In this document: positions 1-9,988 of the stretch, in pieces
Layout: every line of letters starts with the position of its first letter
How positions within the stretch are numbered: the stretch's first letter is position 1
NCBI RefSeq assembly: GCF_002165575.1
Contig: NZ_MXQF01000005.1
Location: forward strand, 62,001 to 126,000
Length of the DNA stretch: 64,000 nt
Direction of reading: 5' to 3'
DNA from: Pseudoalteromonas sp. A601
GTDB taxonomy: Bacteria > Pseudomonadota > Gammaproteobacteria > Enterobacterales > Alteromonadaceae
Notes under the pieces: generated by a model
Database searches by the model: none
What the model saw: only the letters and a program-made list of their open reading frames with translations
Told to the model about the DNA's origin: nothing
Translations under genes and position numbers: made by a program

Positions 1-1357
1 GCTGTGAGTTACCACCAACAGATTGGCGTTTTGCCCATGGGTTTTGCTCCCCCCCCTCGCCTTTAGCTGCAGGCTTTTTAGAACCACCACGGCGTGGTCC
101 TGTACCGTTGCCACCATTGTTTGGCTTTTTGCTATCAGACTTAGATTTTGAAAACGGCTGTTTAGCTTTTTTAGGCTTTTTCGGTTTTATTGGCCTTGCA
201 TCAAGCGCTCTTTCTGGCACTGGGTTGTTTGGTTCAAAACCCGGCTCAGAAGCACGAGGAATAAGCTCACCAATAAAGCGTTCAATACCATACAAGTCAG
301 CAGCATCATCAGTCGTTACAAAAGAGATAGCATGGCCTGTGGCACCCGCACGACCTGTGCGGCCAATACGGTGAACGTAATCTTCATAAATGTTTGGTAA
401 GTCATAATTTACCACATGCGGAAGCTCAACAATATCAAGACCACGAGCCACAATATCTGTTGCCACTAATACACGCACTTCACCACTTTTAAAGCCATCT
501 AATGCTTTGACGCGCGCACCTTGAGATTTATTACCATGAATCGCAGCTCCCACAATATCATCACGTTCAAGTTGTTTAACTAAGCGGTTTGCACCATGCT
601 TAGTCCGACTAAAAACTAAAACTTGCTGCCAATCATTACTGCGAATTAAATGACTCAAAAGTGCCGTTTTACGTGCTTTATCTACAGCATACACTGACTG
701 TGTAACGCTTTTAGCCGTGGTGTTTTTTGCTGCTACAGAAATCTCAACAGGATCATTAATCAAGCCTTTTGCAAGTGCACGAATTTCATCTGAGAAAGTA
801 GCTGAAAACATTAAGTTTTGACGTTTTGCAGGTAATTTACTAATAATGCGTTTAATGTCGTGAATAAAGCCCATATCGAGCATACGGTCAGCTTCATCAA
901 GCACTAAAACTTCAAGGTTATCAAACTTCAAAGCATTTTGATTATGTAAATCAATAAGTCGCCCAGGTGTTGCCACTAAAATATCCACACCTTTACGAAG
1001 TCTTTGCATTTGCGGGTTTATTTTAACTCCACCATAAACAACAAATGAGCTGATGTTAGAATGCTTAGCATACTCTTCAACGTTTTCACTTACTTGCAAC
1101 GCAAGCTCACGAGTGGGCGCTAAAATTAAGGCGCGTACTTGGTTACCTTTGGCTTTTTGTCCTTTGGCTAACGACTCAATCAACGGTAACGTAAAACCAG
1201 CAGTTTTACCTGTGCCTGTTTGCGCTGCTGCCATTACATCACGACCTTCGATGATCGCAGGAATGGCCTGAGCCTGAATTGGTGTTGGCGTTTCATAGCC
1301 CTTTTCTAAAACTGCATTAACTAAAGACTGTGATAAACCTAACCCATCAAAACTCAT
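1..1357 (-). CDS. rhlE: DEAD-box ATP-dependent RNA helicase RhlE (C-terminus cut by window edge)
   Basis: Reading leftward from an ATG at 1357 the frame stays open to the first base of the window, so the gene is partial and its stop lies outside. The N-terminus ([16 protein letters not shown], then TPIQAQAIP) carries the Q motif, followed by the [12 protein letters not shown]alker A motif and, further on, the DEAD-box Walker B and the [12 protein letters not shown] motif VI. The catalytic core is followed by a basic Lys/Pro/Gly-rich tail, as in RhlE proteins of Alteromonadales. RhlE helicases unwind short RNA duplexes in ribosome assembly and RNA turnover in the cytoplasm. A TATAAT -10 candidate lies on the minus strand at 1406-1401. 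The tail contains a run of eight G residues in the coding strand (positions 49-56). Family assignment is firm; the RhlE subgroup is judged from the N-terminal motif and tail. Confidence 0.9.
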   Translation of the reverse strand, partial: MSFDGLGLSQSLVNAVLEKGYETPTPIQAQAIPAIIEGRDVMAAAQTGTGKTAGFTLPLIESLAKGQKAKGNQVRALILAPTRELALQVSENVEEYAKHSNISSFVVYGGVKINPQMQRLRKGVDILVATPGRLIDLHNQNALKFDNLEVLVLDEADRMLDMGFIHDIKRIISKLPAKRQNLMFSATFSDEIRALAKGLINDPVEISVAAKNTTAKSVTQSVYAVDKARKTALLSHLIRSNDWQQVLVFSRTKHGANRLVKQLERDDIVGAAIHGNKSQGARVKALDGFKSGEVRVLVATDIVARGLDIVELPHVVNYDLPNIYEDYVHRIGRTGRAGATGHAISFVTTDDAADLYGIERFIGELIPRASEPGFEPNNPVPERALDARPIKPKKPKKAKQPFSKSKSDSKKPNNGGNGTGPRRGGSKKPAAKGEGGEQNPWAKRQSVGGNSQ

Positions 1358-1535
1358 ATAAACTCTCTTTTAAATAAGGCCAAAGTGGCCAGTTGCGCGC
1401 ATTATACCGATCGTGGCCAATAATGCATTGAATATTAACCCTACTCTTTATACGCTAGCTAGAAGTTGAGTGCTTATGTGTTCAAAATGGCGATAAAAAC
1501 ACAAGCAAATAAAAGTAAATATCCTGCAAAATAAA

Positions 1536-1556
1536 AAAGCGGCATTAAGCCGCTTT
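1536..1556 (-). terminator. Rho-independent terminator of the 2OG oxygenase gene
   Basis: An 8-bp perfect stem (AAAGCGGC / GCCGCTTT) with a 5-nt loop lies just past the stop codon of the oxygenase gene at 1577. On the minus strand it is followed by a U tract (A run at 1533-1538 on the + strand). Confidence 0.8.
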
Positions 1557-1576
1557 CATCTCACGAGAAAGAGTGA

Positions 1577-2428
1577 TTACTTCACACCTAGCTCACGTAA
1601 ACGCTCTTGTAAGTAGCTGTCAGCGGTATAACGCTCTGACAACACCACATCTGGACGCGGATGTAAGAATAACGGCAGCGAAATACGTGACTTAGTAGAC
1701 GCCTTGCCTGTTGGGTTAATTACCCTGTGAATCGTTGATGGAAAATACCCGCCTGACGCTTCTTGTAACATGTCACCAATATTTATGATCAAACTGCCAA
1801 AATCACACGGTACGTCTAACCAACCACCGTCAGTTTTTTGCACTTGTAAGCCAGGCTCATTAGAGGCAGGTAAAACCGTTAATAAATTGATGTCGCCGTG
1901 CGCTGCAGCGCGGATTGCGCCAGGCTCTTCATCACCCGTCATCGGTGGGTAATGCAATATACGCAATAACGTTTGCTCAGAGTCAGCAATCATGTCTTTC
2001 AAATCGATTGAAAATTTAGCACGAACATCAGCTGGCGCTTCAGCTTGGACCCAGCTTAATAATGTTGCCGCAAACTCATTCGCTAATCGGTAATATTCAC
2101 GCACGTCAGCTTCAAGCTGTTCAGGCACACGGCCTTTAGGATAAACATGAAAATATTCTTTAATGTCTTTTACTGTAAAACCTTTAGCAACCTCAGATAC
2201 TGACGGTGGAAAATACCCATCTTGAGTATCTTTAGAGAATAAGAAATCATGCTTTTGCTCAGAGTTAAAAAATTCCTGCCAGTTGTGGTAAATCGATTCA
2301 ACTAAAGATTGTGGAATTGGATGGTTTTTTAATACACCAAAGCCTGTGTTTCTAAGAGATTCAACAAATTGAGCGGCTGCATCGCTCGCTTGATAATCAA
2401 CGGTAGGTAGTTGCATGTTCGTATCCAA
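1577..2428 (-). CDS. 2-oxoglutarate/Fe(II)-dependent dioxygenase, isopenicillin N synthase-like
   Basis: The 283-residue product has the DIOX_N-like N-terminal region and the double-stranded beta-helix core of the isopenicillin N synthase superfamily. The iron ligands are visible as H177-x-D179 (AAHGDINLL) and H234 (STIHRVINP), and R248-x-S250 (SRISLP) is the usual 2-oxoglutarate-binding pair, so it should be active. Members oxidise diverse small molecules in the cytosol; the substrate cannot be told from sequence. It is monocistronic, divergent from the hydrolase gene at 2653 and closed by its own terminator. No signal peptide is seen. Confidence 0.85.
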   Translation of the reverse strand: MDTNMQLPTVDYQASDAAAQFVESLRNTGFGVLKNHPIPQSLVESIYHNWQEFFNSEQKHDFLFSKDTQDGYFPPSVSEVAKGFTVKDIKEYFHVYPKGRVPEQLEADVREYYRLANEFAATLLSWVQAEAPADVRAKFSIDLKDMIADSEQTLLRILHYPPMTGDEEPGAIRAAAHGDINLLTVLPASNEPGLQVQKTDGGWLDVPCDFGSLIINIGDMLQEASGGYFPSTIHRVINPTGKASTKSRISLPLFLHPRPDVVLSERYTADSYLQERLRELGVK

Positions 2429-2652
2429 TGAATTAAGTTGTCAAAAGCCTGTGCTAATCATAGCAGTTGCTCTATTATTGCGCTCCGCGAGGATAATAAA
2501 ATAGCCTTAAAAACATAAGGACTTATGTCCGCACCTTTACCGAGTTCAACTAATAGTTGATATGGATCAAACGCTAAAAATTAGCACAATTAAATTGAAA
2601 TCATACCGTTATTATATTGGTCTACTCTTTCTAATTACTATAGGTACATTCA

Positions 2653-3855
2653 ATGCGACAAAAAATAACTTTTCAAAGTGGTGAGTTACAACTTGCCGGA
2701 CAATTAGAGTCACCGGCTGGCGATATTAAATTTTACGCCCTATTTGCTCATTGCTTTACGTGCGGTAAAGACATTGCAGCAGCTACTCGTATTAGCCGTG
2801 CATTAACACAGCAAGGTATTGCTGTTTTACGGTTTGACTTTACTGGTCTGGGTAACAGCGATGGCGACTTTGCCAATAGTAATTTTTCATCAAATATTCA
2901 AGATTTAATTGCAGCTGCTGACCATTTGAGAGAGCATTTTAAGGCCCCACAATTATTAATCGGTCACAGCTTAGGTGGTGCTGCGGTACTTGCTGCAGCA
3001 GAGAAAATAAATGAAGTACAAGCGATTACAACTATTGGTGCTCCATCAGATGCACAACATGTAGCGCATAACTTTAATGCCCACCTAGACGAAATAAACA
3101 GCACAGGTGAAGCCAAAGTGAGCTTAGCCGGACGCGAGTTCACCATTAAAAAGCAATTTGTTGACGATATAGCTCAATACGATCGTAGCCATATTAGTAA
3201 ATTAAAACGCGCTTTACTGGTTATGCACTCTCCCATTGATGCTACTGTTAGCATCAATGAGGCTGAAAAAATTTACGCTACGGCAAAACACCCTAAAAGT
3301 TTTATTAGTTTAGATAAAGCTGATCACTTACTCACTAACAAAGAAGACGCCGACTACGCAGCTGAGGTTATCGCTTCATGGGCTAAGCGCTATGTCGATC
3401 ACAATAAAACTCAATACTCTGCCAGACTAACTAGTGGCAATGTATTAGTGGAAGAAAAAGACCATGTGTTTACGCAACATGTTAGCACTAAGGATCATAC
3501 TTGGTTTGCCGATGAACCTTCAAAAGTCGGAGGCAATAATTTAGGCCCAGATCCTTATGATCATTTACTCGCCGGGCTTGGAGCCTGTACTGCAATGACA
3601 CTGCGCATGTACGCTAGCCGTAAAAACTTGCCACTTGAACATGTAAAGGTAGAACTTGATCATACCCGCGACTACCACACTGATTGTGACGATTGTGAAA
3701 AAGACACTAAAATTGAAGCCATCACCCGAAAAATCACTCTGATAGGCGATTTAACCGATGAACAACGCAAGCGCTTGCTTGAAATAGCAGACAAATGCCC
3801 TGTGCATAAAACCTTGCATAACGTTCCATTAATCGTCAGTGAGCTGGCTAAATAA
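2653..3855 (+). CDS. Alpha/beta hydrolase - OsmC family fusion protein
   Basis: The 400-residue protein joins two domains. Residues 1-250 form an alpha/beta hydrolase with the nucleophile elbow GHSLGG (Ser106) and a His near residue 224 (DKADHLLT) as likely triad member. Residues 255-400 form an OsmC/Ohr-type domain with the two redox cysteines C312 (GACTAMTL) and C382 (DKCPVHKTL). OsmC-like enzymes reduce organic hydroperoxides, and the pair of cysteines suggests this one is competent. The fused architecture is known in other proteobacteria and may couple ester or peroxide hydrolysis to peroxide reduction, but that coupling is inference. It stands alone, divergent from the dioxygenase, with a possible hairpin terminator at 3863-3888. 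Confidence 0.88.
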   Translation: MRQKITFQSGELQLAGQLESPAGDIKFYALFAHCFTCGKDIAAATRISRALTQQGIAVLRFDFTGLGNSDGDFANSNFSSNIQDLIAAADHLREHFKAPQLLIGHSLGGAAVLAAAEKINEVQAITTIGAPSDAQHVAHNFNAHLDEINSTGEAKVSLAGREFTIKKQFVDDIAQYDRSHISKLKRALLVMHSPIDATVSINEAEKIYATAKHPKSFISLDKADHLLTNKEDADYAAEVIASWAKRYVDHNKTQYSARLTSGNVLVEEKDHVFTQHVSTKDHTWFADEPSKVGGNNLGPDPYDHLLAGLGACTAMTLRMYASRKNLPLEHVKVELDHTRDYHTDCDDCEKDTKIEAITRKITLIGDLTDEQRKRLLEIADKCPVHKTLHNVPLIVSELAK

Positions 3856-3862
3856 ATACATA

Positions 3863-3888
3863 GGCGCTGTGTCGTGTTTAGCAGCGCC
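3863..3888 (+). terminator. Weak hairpin after the hydrolase/OsmC gene
   Basis: A 7-bp GC-rich stem (GGCGCTG / CAGCGCC) with a 12-nt loop is followed by an AT-rich stretch (ATAATTTTA). Its position right after the stop codon suggests a terminator, but the U tract is imperfect. Confidence 0.45.
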
Positions 3889-3946
3889 ATAATTTTAAAT
3901 ATATGCGATAATAGCGCTAATATTTATGTTTATTTAAAAGTGTCCC

Positions 3947-4270
3947 ATGAAATCATACAGCAGCATCGAACAACGTATCGACATTTTACAAAGTCGCATT
4001 GAAGCCTATAAAGAAGAAATCGCAGTACTACAAGCCGAACCAAAAAGTAATAACGAGCGTATTATTTTTAAATTTATTGAAACCGGCAGCACAGGTAAAA
4101 CCAAAGACTTCGTCAGAGAGCTTGGCATTAAATCACCCCGTGATAGCTTATACTCGTCTGGTGATGTGACTAAGTTAGTTAAAGATGGCGCTGATGATAT
4201 TAACCCTGCGCTACTTGAGATTGCTCGCGCCCTTGCCAGCGCTCGCAATAAAAATGGCCCTGCTTGCTAA
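3947..4270 (+). CDS. Conserved-looking small hypothetical protein
   Basis: The 107-residue protein is not one I can assign to a named family. Residues 1-35 are predicted helical and coiled-coil-like (spaced I/L/A with E/K/R), followed by a basic and Gly/Ser-rich middle and a second helix ending near the C-terminus. There is no signal peptide or membrane segment. The ATG at 3947 is preceded by AAGTGTCCC, a poor ribosome site, but the codon use matches neighbouring genes. It lies between two hairpins and convergent to the pentapeptide-repeat gene, so it is probably monocistronic. A small regulatory or nucleic-acid-binding role is possible but not supported directly. Confidence 0.6.
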   Translation: MKSYSSIEQRIDILQSRIEAYKEEIAVLQAEPKSNNERIIFKFIETGSTGKTKDFVRELGIKSPRDSLYSSGDVTKLVKDGADDINPALLEIARALASARNKNGPAC

Positions 4271-4289
4271 TAAGTAAATACAATAGCGC

Positions 4290-4314
4290 ATTAGCCGTAA
4301 GCTCTACGGCTAAT
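4290..4314. terminator. Bidirectional hairpin between convergent genes
   Basis: A perfect 9-bp inverted repeat (ATTAGCCGT / ACGGCTAAT) with a 7-nt loop lies between the convergent genes ending at 4270 and 4310, and overlaps the stop codon of the pentapeptide-repeat gene. There is no clear U tract on either strand, so termination is inferred from position and symmetry. Confidence 0.5.
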
Positions 4315-4903
4315 CTACCAGCTCGATATCGAGTCCTGCTAATAAATTTAACGCTTCAAGTCGCTCAAACTTAGCACCACTTACATTGTTATTTTTTATA
4401 TCAATATTAAACTGTGTGGCACTCACAAAATTAACACTACTTAAATTAGTTTGATGAAACACACTGTCTCTAAAATCTGTGCCCGTAAAGTTACTTATTG
4501 CTAAGTTAGCGTGCCTAAAATCAACATCTTTAGCAAAGCAGCCCGTCATTGTTAATGCTTTTAATTGCAACTCAAAAAATGAGCTATGGCTAAGCTCGCA
4601 GTCTTTAAAACTAACCGGTGCTGTTAATGCCAATTGCGGCCAGTTTACTTGTCCCCAAACAATGCTATTGAGCTTACATCCTTTAAAATTCACCTCTTCT
4701 AATGAGCTGTAGCTCCAGCTTAAATCACTCAAATTGCAATTAATAAATTCGCAATCAATAAAACGACAGTTACTGAATTGAGCTTGGCTAAAGTCACACT
4801 CAATAAATTGGCATTGCTCAAATTCAATGTCACTAAAGCGCTGTGCTGTTGCTTTAACTTTTAAAAATTCATGTTCATAATAATCGTTTTGTGAAAATAA
4901 CAT
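4310..4903 (-). CDS. Pentapeptide-repeat protein
   Basis: The 197-residue protein shows the five-residue periodicity of the pentapeptide-repeat family through most of its length, with Phe or Leu at the centre of each repeat (for example CDFSQAQFSNCRF, CEFINCNLSDL, ANLAISNFTGTDF). These repeats form a right-handed quadrilateral beta-helix. The length and repeat pattern are similar to Qnr/MfpA-type DNA-mimic proteins that protect gyrase, but key Qnr loop features cannot be verified by eye and most chromosomal members have no known function. It has no signal peptide and is probably cytosolic. It is read towards the convergent 107-residue gene and is followed by a symmetrical hairpin; upstream is the aspS terminator. 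Confidence 0.85.
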   Translation of the reverse strand: MLFSQNDYYEHEFLKVKATAQRFSDIEFEQCQFIECDFSQAQFSNCRFIDCEFINCNLSDLSWSYSSLEEVNFKGCKLNSIVWGQVNWPQLALTAPVSFKDCELSHSSFFELQLKALTMTGCFAKDVDFRHANLAISNFTGTDFRDSVFHQTNLSSVNFVSATQFNIDIKNNNVSGAKFERLEALNLLAGLDIELVD

Positions 4904-4935
4904 GCTTCTGGCATTACCTCTCTTAAAACAGCAAT

Positions 4936-4967
4936 AAAAAAACCCTAAGTATCAGCTTAGGGTTTTT
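4936..4967. terminator. Terminator downstream of aspS
   Basis: A 9-bp stem (AACCCTAAG / CTTAGGGTT) with a 6-nt loop is flanked by an A run and a T run, so it can work on both strands. It lies directly after the aspS stop codon at 4993 on the minus strand. Confidence 0.85.
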
Positions 4968-4992
4968 AACATTAAACTAGTTTGTCCGTGAT

Positions 4993-6780
4993 TTATTCAG
5001 CTGGTTTTTCAGCTTTTTCAGCTTTTTCAACAACGTTGATAGCAAGCTCAGTCAATGAATCTGCATTGGCTTTGCTTGGTGCGTCAGTTAGTAAACATGA
5101 GGCTTGTGTTGTTTTAGGGAAAGCAATAACGTCACGAATGTTATCAGTACCACACAGTAGCATTACTAAACGGTCTAAACCAAACGCAAGACCTGCATGC
5201 GGTGGCGTGCCGTATTTAAGCGCGTCAAGTAAGAAACCAAACTTATCTTGTTGCTCTTGTGCTTCAATACCTAGGATTCTAAAAGCCGCTTCTTGCATAT
5301 CTGCGTTGTGAATACGGACAGAGCCGCCGCCTACTTCGTAGCCGTTTAGTACCATATCATAGGCATCTGAGATAGCCGCTGCTGGATTTGCTTCAAGAGC
5401 CGCTGCATCAATGTCTTTTGGCGCTGTAAATGGGTGGTGTACAGCATGAAGTGTGCCTTCGTCGTCTTCTTCAAACATTGGGAAGTCAACAACCCAAAGT
5501 GGTGCCCAGCTATCAAGGTTGGTGATTTCTAAATCAACACCAATCTTCAAGCGTAATGCGCCCATGGCTTCATTTACTGTGTTGCGTTTATCTGCACCAA
5601 ATAAAATGATATCGCCCGTTTGTGCATTAGTACGTGCAAGAAGTTCGTTAATCACTTCTTCGTTTAAGAACTTAGCGATTGGTGATTGAACACCTTCAGC
5701 GCCTGCATCACGGTCGTTAACTTTCATCCAAGCTAGACCTTTCGCACCGTAAATACCAATAAACTTGGTGTAATCATCTAACTGCTTACGAGAAAGCTTA
5801 GCACCACCTGGTACAGTTAATACTGCAACACGGCCTTTTTCATCATTTGCAGGGCCTGAGAATACTTTAAACTCAACATCTTTTACCAAATCAGCAACGT
5901 CAATTAGCTTCATTGGGTTACGTAGGTCTGGTTTATCAGAGCCATACAAGCTCATGGCTTCTGAATAAGGCATGATTGGGAACTCGCCTAAATCAACGTT
6001 AAGCAATGACTGCCACATTTCACGGATCATCTTTTCAGTCATACCGCGTACTTGATCAGAGCTCATGAACGACGTTTCTAAATCTATTTGAGTAAATTCA
6101 GGTTGACGATCAGCACGTAAATCTTCATCACGGAAACATTTAACGATTTGGTAGTAACGATCAAAACCAGACATCATCAATAATTGCTTAAACAACTGTG
6201 GTGATTGCGGTAATGCGTAAAAGCTGCCTTTGTGAACACGGCTTGGTACTAAATAGTCACGCGCACCTTCAGGTGTTGCTTTAGTTAAAACAGGTGTTTC
6301 AATATCTAAAAATGCATTTTCATCTAAAAAGCGACGAACAAAGCTGCTTGCCTTAGCACGTAATTTAATACGGTCGCTCATCTCTAAACGACGTAAATCT
6401 AAATAACGGTACTTTAAACGGCGCTCTTCTGAATTTACTTGGTTAAAATCAAGCGGTAACGGCTCAGAGCGATTGATGATAGTTAAGCTAGTGCCTAAAA
6501 TTTCAACTTCACCTGTTGCCATATCTTTGTTTACTTGGCTATCAGGGCGTGCACGTACAACACCTTTTAGCTGCACACAAAATTCTTGGCGAAGTTTATT
6601 TGCTGTATCCATTAAACCTTCAACTTCAGGATCAAATACAACTTGCACTAAGCCTTCTCTGTCGCGTAAATCGACAAAAATAAGACCACCAAGATCACGT
6701 CGTTTATTTATCCAACCACATAGTTCAACTTCTTGATCTACGTGAGTTTTGTTAAGCTGTCCGCAGTATATAGAGCGCAT
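4993..6780 (-). CDS. aspS: Aspartyl-tRNA synthetase
   Basis: The protein charges tRNA-Asp with aspartate in the cytosol. It has the N-terminal OB-fold anticodon-binding domain ([12 protein letters not shown]), class II motif 2 ([16 protein letters not shown]), the bacterial GAD insert and motif 3 ([11 protein letters not shown]). A longer frame begins with a GTG at 6852, but the ATG at 6780 ([10 protein letters not shown]) matches the usual AspRS start, is preceded by AGGA at good spacing, and gives 595 residues, close to the E. coli length. A TATAAT -10 element at 6884-6879 on the minus strand would place the longer start inside the leader. The C-terminus ends in a short Ala/Glu/Lys tail. 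It is monocistronic with a strong terminator at 4936-4967. Confidence 0.97.
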   Translation of the reverse strand: MRSIYCGQLNKTHVDQEVELCGWINKRRDLGGLIFVDLRDREGLVQVVFDPEVEGLMDTANKLRQEFCVQLKGVVRARPDSQVNKDMATGEVEILGTSLTIINRSEPLPLDFNQVNSEERRLKYRYLDLRRLEMSDRIKLRAKASSFVRRFLDENAFLDIETPVLTKATPEGARDYLVPSRVHKGSFYALPQSPQLFKQLLMMSGFDRYYQIVKCFRDEDLRADRQPEFTQIDLETSFMSSDQVRGMTEKMIREMWQSLLNVDLGEFPIMPYSEAMSLYGSDKPDLRNPMKLIDVADLVKDVEFKVFSGPANDEKGRVAVLTVPGGAKLSRKQLDDYTKFIGIYGAKGLAWMKVNDRDAGAEGVQSPIAKFLNEEVINELLARTNAQTGDIILFGADKRNTVNEAMGALRLKIGVDLEITNLDSWAPLWVVDFPMFEEDDEGTLHAVHHPFTAPKDIDAAALEANPAAAISDAYDMVLNGYEVGGGSVRIHNADMQEAAFRILGIEAQEQQDKFGFLLDALKYGTPPHAGLAFGLDRLVMLLCGTDNIRDVIAFPKTTQASCLLTDAPSKANADSLTELAINVVEKAEKAEKPAE

Positions 6781-6982
6781 AGTATTCCTGTCAGTTAAAG
6801 ACTCATAGCCGCTTTCCCTAAGAATTTGCTGTTTTTGGGGAGTTAAAGCCACTATTTATTAATCATTTTAGGGGGTGCATTATACCCAAGTTACTTAAAA
6901 ATGCGAGCGCGGCAGCGGTCACTGTGCTTTCAATTTATAGATTTGATATACTAGCTAAAACACACAATCAGTTAACCGTTTT

Positions 6983-7831
6983 ATGTTGTATTTAGGGTGT
7001 CCGCAGTGGTCAAGCACCGCGTGGAAAGGCAATTTGTTATCCAGCCATTGTAAAAATGCTGACATGCTGCATGAATACGCGCAGGTGTTCAATTCTGTTG
7101 AAGGTAATACCAGCTTTTACGCCGACCCTAGTATTGAGTCACTCAAGCGCTGGCGTGATGCTGTTAATAACGATTTTAAATTTACCTTTAAATTTCACCG
7201 CCGCTTTAGCCACGAATTGCAATTAACCAACATTGATGATGAGCTAACTGCTTGGTTTAACTTATTCGAACCGCTATTACCTCATATTGGGCAAATCATG
7301 CTACAACTACCAAGTAGCTTTGGCCCTGCACAATTGCCCCTTCTCACTCAGTTTATTAGTAAGTTGCCACACGATATAAATTACGGGGTTGAAGTACGCC
7401 AACCTGAATTTTTTAAAAAAGGTGATGCAGAAGTTGCGTTAAATCAGCTATTAATGGGCAACAACATAAACCGTATTGCTATGGATACACGTGCCCTGTT
7501 TGCGGTAAAAGCTAATACCGAAGCCTTGATAGATGCCCAGCAGAAAAAGCCTCATTTACCTGTGCATGCCATCGCAACCGGTGAGCAGCCAATGGCCAGA
7601 TTTGTTATTGCCAGTTTAGAGCATGACTATAAAAGTTATTACCAGCCGTGGCTGAAAAAAGTACAACAATGGCTTGATGAAGGTAAAACCCCTTTTGTGT
7701 TTTTTCATACCGCCGATAATCGCCAAGCTCCATTGTTAGCGCGTCAATTTTGCCAAGACTTAAATTATAACCACCGCGTTTTATCACCTTTTGTAGGTGA
7801 AAAAGAAGCCACTCAATCGAGCTTATTTTAA
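6983..7831 (+). CDS. DUF72 (YecE-like) family protein
   Basis: The 282-residue protein begins LYLGCPQWSSTAWKG and contains the family features FNSVEGNTSFYADPS, FKFTFKFHRRFSH and YGVEVRQPEFF of the DUF72/YecE family, a TIM-barrel-like fold whose biochemical role is unknown. There is no signal peptide, so it is probably cytosolic. It is divergent from aspS and separated by only 3 bases from the YgjP-like gene that follows, so the two are very likely co-transcribed. Family assignment is firm, function is open. Confidence 0.9.
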   Translation: MLYLGCPQWSSTAWKGNLLSSHCKNADMLHEYAQVFNSVEGNTSFYADPSIESLKRWRDAVNNDFKFTFKFHRRFSHELQLTNIDDELTAWFNLFEPLLPHIGQIMLQLPSSFGPAQLPLLTQFISKLPHDINYGVEVRQPEFFKKGDAEVALNQLLMGNNINRIAMDTRALFAVKANTEALIDAQQKKPHLPVHAIATGEQPMARFVIASLEHDYKSYYQPWLKKVQQWLDEGKTPFVFFHTADNRQAPLLARQFCQDLNYNHRVLSPFVGEKEATQSSLF

Positions 7832-7834
7832 TTT

Positions 7835-8335
7835 ATGAAAGACTACTCTCGCTATTTTATCAGCTACCCGGAGCAAATTGTCACCCAAGTGATGCAGCTC
7901 ATTAATAACAATAAACACAGTGCCTATTTAACAAAAAAATACCCACATGCTCACACGATAAAGAGTGACAAGTCGTTATATGCTTACGCAACCGAGCTTA
8001 AAAAGCGCTACTTAAAAAATGCCCCGCCGTTTGGCCGCGCCGCGTTTAAAAAACAAGGTGACATGGTCACTAATGCACTGGGTACGCATACCTACCGTAT
8101 GCAAGGTAAAACCCGCAAACACGATTTAGCGATCAACAGCGATTTACTGCGCGCGCCAGAACCATTATTAAAAGCATTAGTGGTACATGAACTCGCCCAT
8201 TTTAAAGAAAAAGATCACAACAAAAGTTTTTACGCCCTGTGTTGTCACATGGAGCCAGAGTACCACCAGCTGGAGTTAGATTTACGGATATTTTGTGTCT
8301 TGGTCGAACAAAATATCAATCCTTATATAACCTAA
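7835..8335 (+). CDS. YgjP-like zinc metallopeptidase-fold protein (M48/SprT-related)
   Basis: The 166-residue protein has the zinc-binding helix VHELAHFKEKDHNKSF, with HELAH as the HExxH site and a third His ligand shortly after. This is the pattern of the YgjP/DUF45 metal-dependent hydrolase group. Members are predicted soluble metalloproteases or hydrolases, and experimental roles are poorly defined. The upstream DUF72 gene ends 3 bases before its start, indicating an operon. There is no signal peptide. The next gene is convergent. Confidence 0.88.
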   Translation: MKDYSRYFISYPEQIVTQVMQLINNNKHSAYLTKKYPHAHTIKSDKSLYAYATELKKRYLKNAPPFGRAAFKKQGDMVTNALGTHTYRMQGKTRKHDLAINSDLLRAPEPLLKALVVHELAHFKEKDHNKSFYALCCHMEPEYHQLELDLRIFCVLVEQNINPYIT

Positions 8336-8364
8336 TGGGCCCTATTCATAATAAGGACAACTGA

Positions 8365-9378
8365 TTATAGACTAACATTAAATTTAGCTAGTCCTATCAA
8401 TTGTCCTGATTCAGTAACAACGTGTACTTGCCATTTCCCAACCGGATCTGCGGGAAAGTTCATTTTATGGGTCCACGCTCTATAACCTTGCTCACGCCCA
8501 CCTGTAATATCTAATGCAATTCGTTCCACGACTTGGTTATTAAGGATCCAAACATGAAAAATCTTTTCATTTAACCCTCTTGGTGCTTTCACCGCTGTCC
8601 AACTATACAAACCTTCCTGTCGTAATGTATTTACATCTAACTGCTTAACGTTACCGATGGGCTTGCGTTGTGCAATATCGACTTCATGGGATACTGTAAT
8701 ATCAGTTAAGCGCAGCGCTGCCGGCGGTACCCAGCTGCGAAGTTGCCATAAACCAGCGCTAAGCGCACTCAATAATAAAACGAGTAAAGGAAAGCGCCAC
8801 CAGCGCGCATTTGGCATTAAATTACCCATGCTTGGCAGTGTACAAATAACTGAGGTGATCAATGCTATTGTTAGGCTTTCACTGGTGGTGAGATTAAGTA
8901 AAATAGGCAAAGTAACGAGAATAACAACGAACAGTGCGAAGTTGTGAAACACCGTAAATAATATACTGTGCTTAGCCAATTTTTTATAATACAGCGGATC
9001 GACAACCGATATAAATGCGCAAAGTATAATTAATGATGTAAAAACAGCCTGTGGATGATTCCACGAAGTCACCGCGAGAAAAAATGGCAATGCAAAAAAC
9101 AAGCTTTCTTGTTGTACCATTTGTAATGCAAAACGCATAAAGTTAGGTGAAACAGCAACACCGAAGCGCTGCTCAACTTTATCGCGCAGCCAATTATCTA
9201 CGATTAACCACACCCAACTGACGAGTAAAAGTATAGCTATAATTTGCGAAAACGACTCCTTTCGCTCAACTAAAACGTAACTTGCCACACCACTGCAAAA
9301 AGCAAATACGGCCAGCAAGCCTGGATGCTGCTGCATCATTAAAATAAATTTTGTTATTATATTTTTAAAATAGCTCAT
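8365..9378 (-). CDS. Membrane protein with DUF5924 and DUF2914 domains
   Basis: The 337-residue protein has about eight hydrophobic segments in residues 17-215 (DUF5924-like membrane region) followed by a soluble C-terminal domain from about 225 (VSHEVDIAQ, LYSWTAVKAP, GYRAWTHKMNFP, GKWQVHVVTESGQLIG) that matches the DUF2914 pattern. The C-terminal domain is predicted to lie on the periplasmic side. No enzymatic motif is visible and no function is established for this family as far as I know. It is convergent with the YgjP-like gene and alone on its strand; upstream is about 180 bp of AT-rich DNA leading to the metal-related genes at 9.5 kb. Confidence 0.85.
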   Translation of the reverse strand: MSYFKNIITKFILMMQQHPGLLAVFAFCSGVASYVLVERKESFSQIIAILLLVSWVWLIVDNWLRDKVEQRFGVAVSPNFMRFALQMVQQESLFFALPFFLAVTSWNHPQAVFTSLIILCAFISVVDPLYYKKLAKHSILFTVFHNFALFVVILVTLPILLNLTTSESLTIALITSVICTLPSMGNLMPNARWWRFPLLVLLLSALSAGLWQLRSWVPPAALRLTDITVSHEVDIAQRKPIGNVKQLDVNTLRQEGLYSWTAVKAPRGLNEKIFHVWILNNQVVERIALDITGGREQGYRAWTHKMNFPADPVGKWQVHVVTESGQLIGLAKFNVSL

Positions 9379-9498
9379 GCAAAAATAAGATCCTTTTACA
9401 ACTTAACATCTTAGTTAGTCACCTAAACAATATACCTTAATACATGAACAACGGGTTTACTCATTTGTCTAAAATTATTTAGTTATGAGACACAAGTA

Positions 9499-9527
9499 TT
9501 CACATAGCATTGTAAATTCAATATAAT
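9499..9527 (+). promoter_or_regulatory. Sigma-70 type promoter of the small Cys-rich gene and TonB receptor
   Basis: TTCACA (9499-9504) is separated by 17 bp from a perfect TATAAT (9522-9527). The expected transcript start near 9534 lies downstream of the ATG at 9526, so the coding start must be the later ATG at 9556. Confidence 0.7.
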
Positions 9528-9555
9528 GTTCACACTTTTTACTTTTGAGATTACT

Positions 9556-9918
9556 ATGCCTAAGCCATTTTCAAACATGTTGGCTGTTTTGTTTATTTTG
9601 CTCACCTTTGCTGAACAAAGTATGGCGTATAGTGTATCTCCTTCGAACAGTACTCACCTTTACAGTCAAACGTTAAATATTGACAGTCCGCTGGGGATTG
9701 AAAACACCACAAAGAGTGACGATGACTGTTGCGAAATAGAGTGTTGTGATAGCACCTGTTTTTGCCCTGCAAATACTTGTGTATCAGCCTTTTACCTGCC
9801 GTCAGAAATCACGACAACTCAAATTGATATGCAAAATCATCACGCTATAAAACAAAATATTGCAAAAATAATCTCCGTTGCCACTTATATTTACCGCCCT
9901 CCTATCGCTATCTCATAA
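9556..9918 (+). CDS. Small secreted Cys-rich protein ahead of a TonB receptor
   Basis: Starting at the ATG at 9556 (preceded by GAG at suitable spacing) the product is 120 residues. It has a signal peptide (MPKPFSNMLAVLFILLTF up to about residue 22, SMAYS), then a dense cysteine block near the middle (DDDCCEIECCDSTCFC) and a C-terminus YRPPIAIS. I do not know a named family for it, but its design, small exported, Cys-rich, ending in Arg-Pro-Pro, recurs in the genes at 37184-37543 and 38619-38981, which sit in metal-efflux operons. A periplasmic metal-binding role is therefore likely but inferred. An ATG at 9526 lies within the promoter -10 element and is rejected. The TonB receptor gene starts 70 bp downstream, probably in the same transcript. 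Confidence 0.75.
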   Translation: MPKPFSNMLAVLFILLTFAEQSMAYSVSPSNSTHLYSQTLNIDSPLGIENTTKSDDDCCEIECCDSTCFCPANTCVSAFYLPSEITTTQIDMQNHHAIKQNIAKIISVATYIYRPPIAIS

Positions 9919-9988
9919 ATACAGTTCCCATGTTTTTAGCCACGTTAAGGGCTAATTCGCTCTACTTTAATACAATTATGAGATAAAT

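Noticed and set aside
6781-6852. Longer aspS start at a GTG
   Set aside because: The ATG at 6780 matches the normal AspRS N-terminus and has a better ribosome site; the region up to 6852 is probably leader.
9526-9555. Upstream ATG as the start of the Cys-rich gene
   Set aside because: It overlaps the TATAAT -10 element, so the transcript would begin after it.
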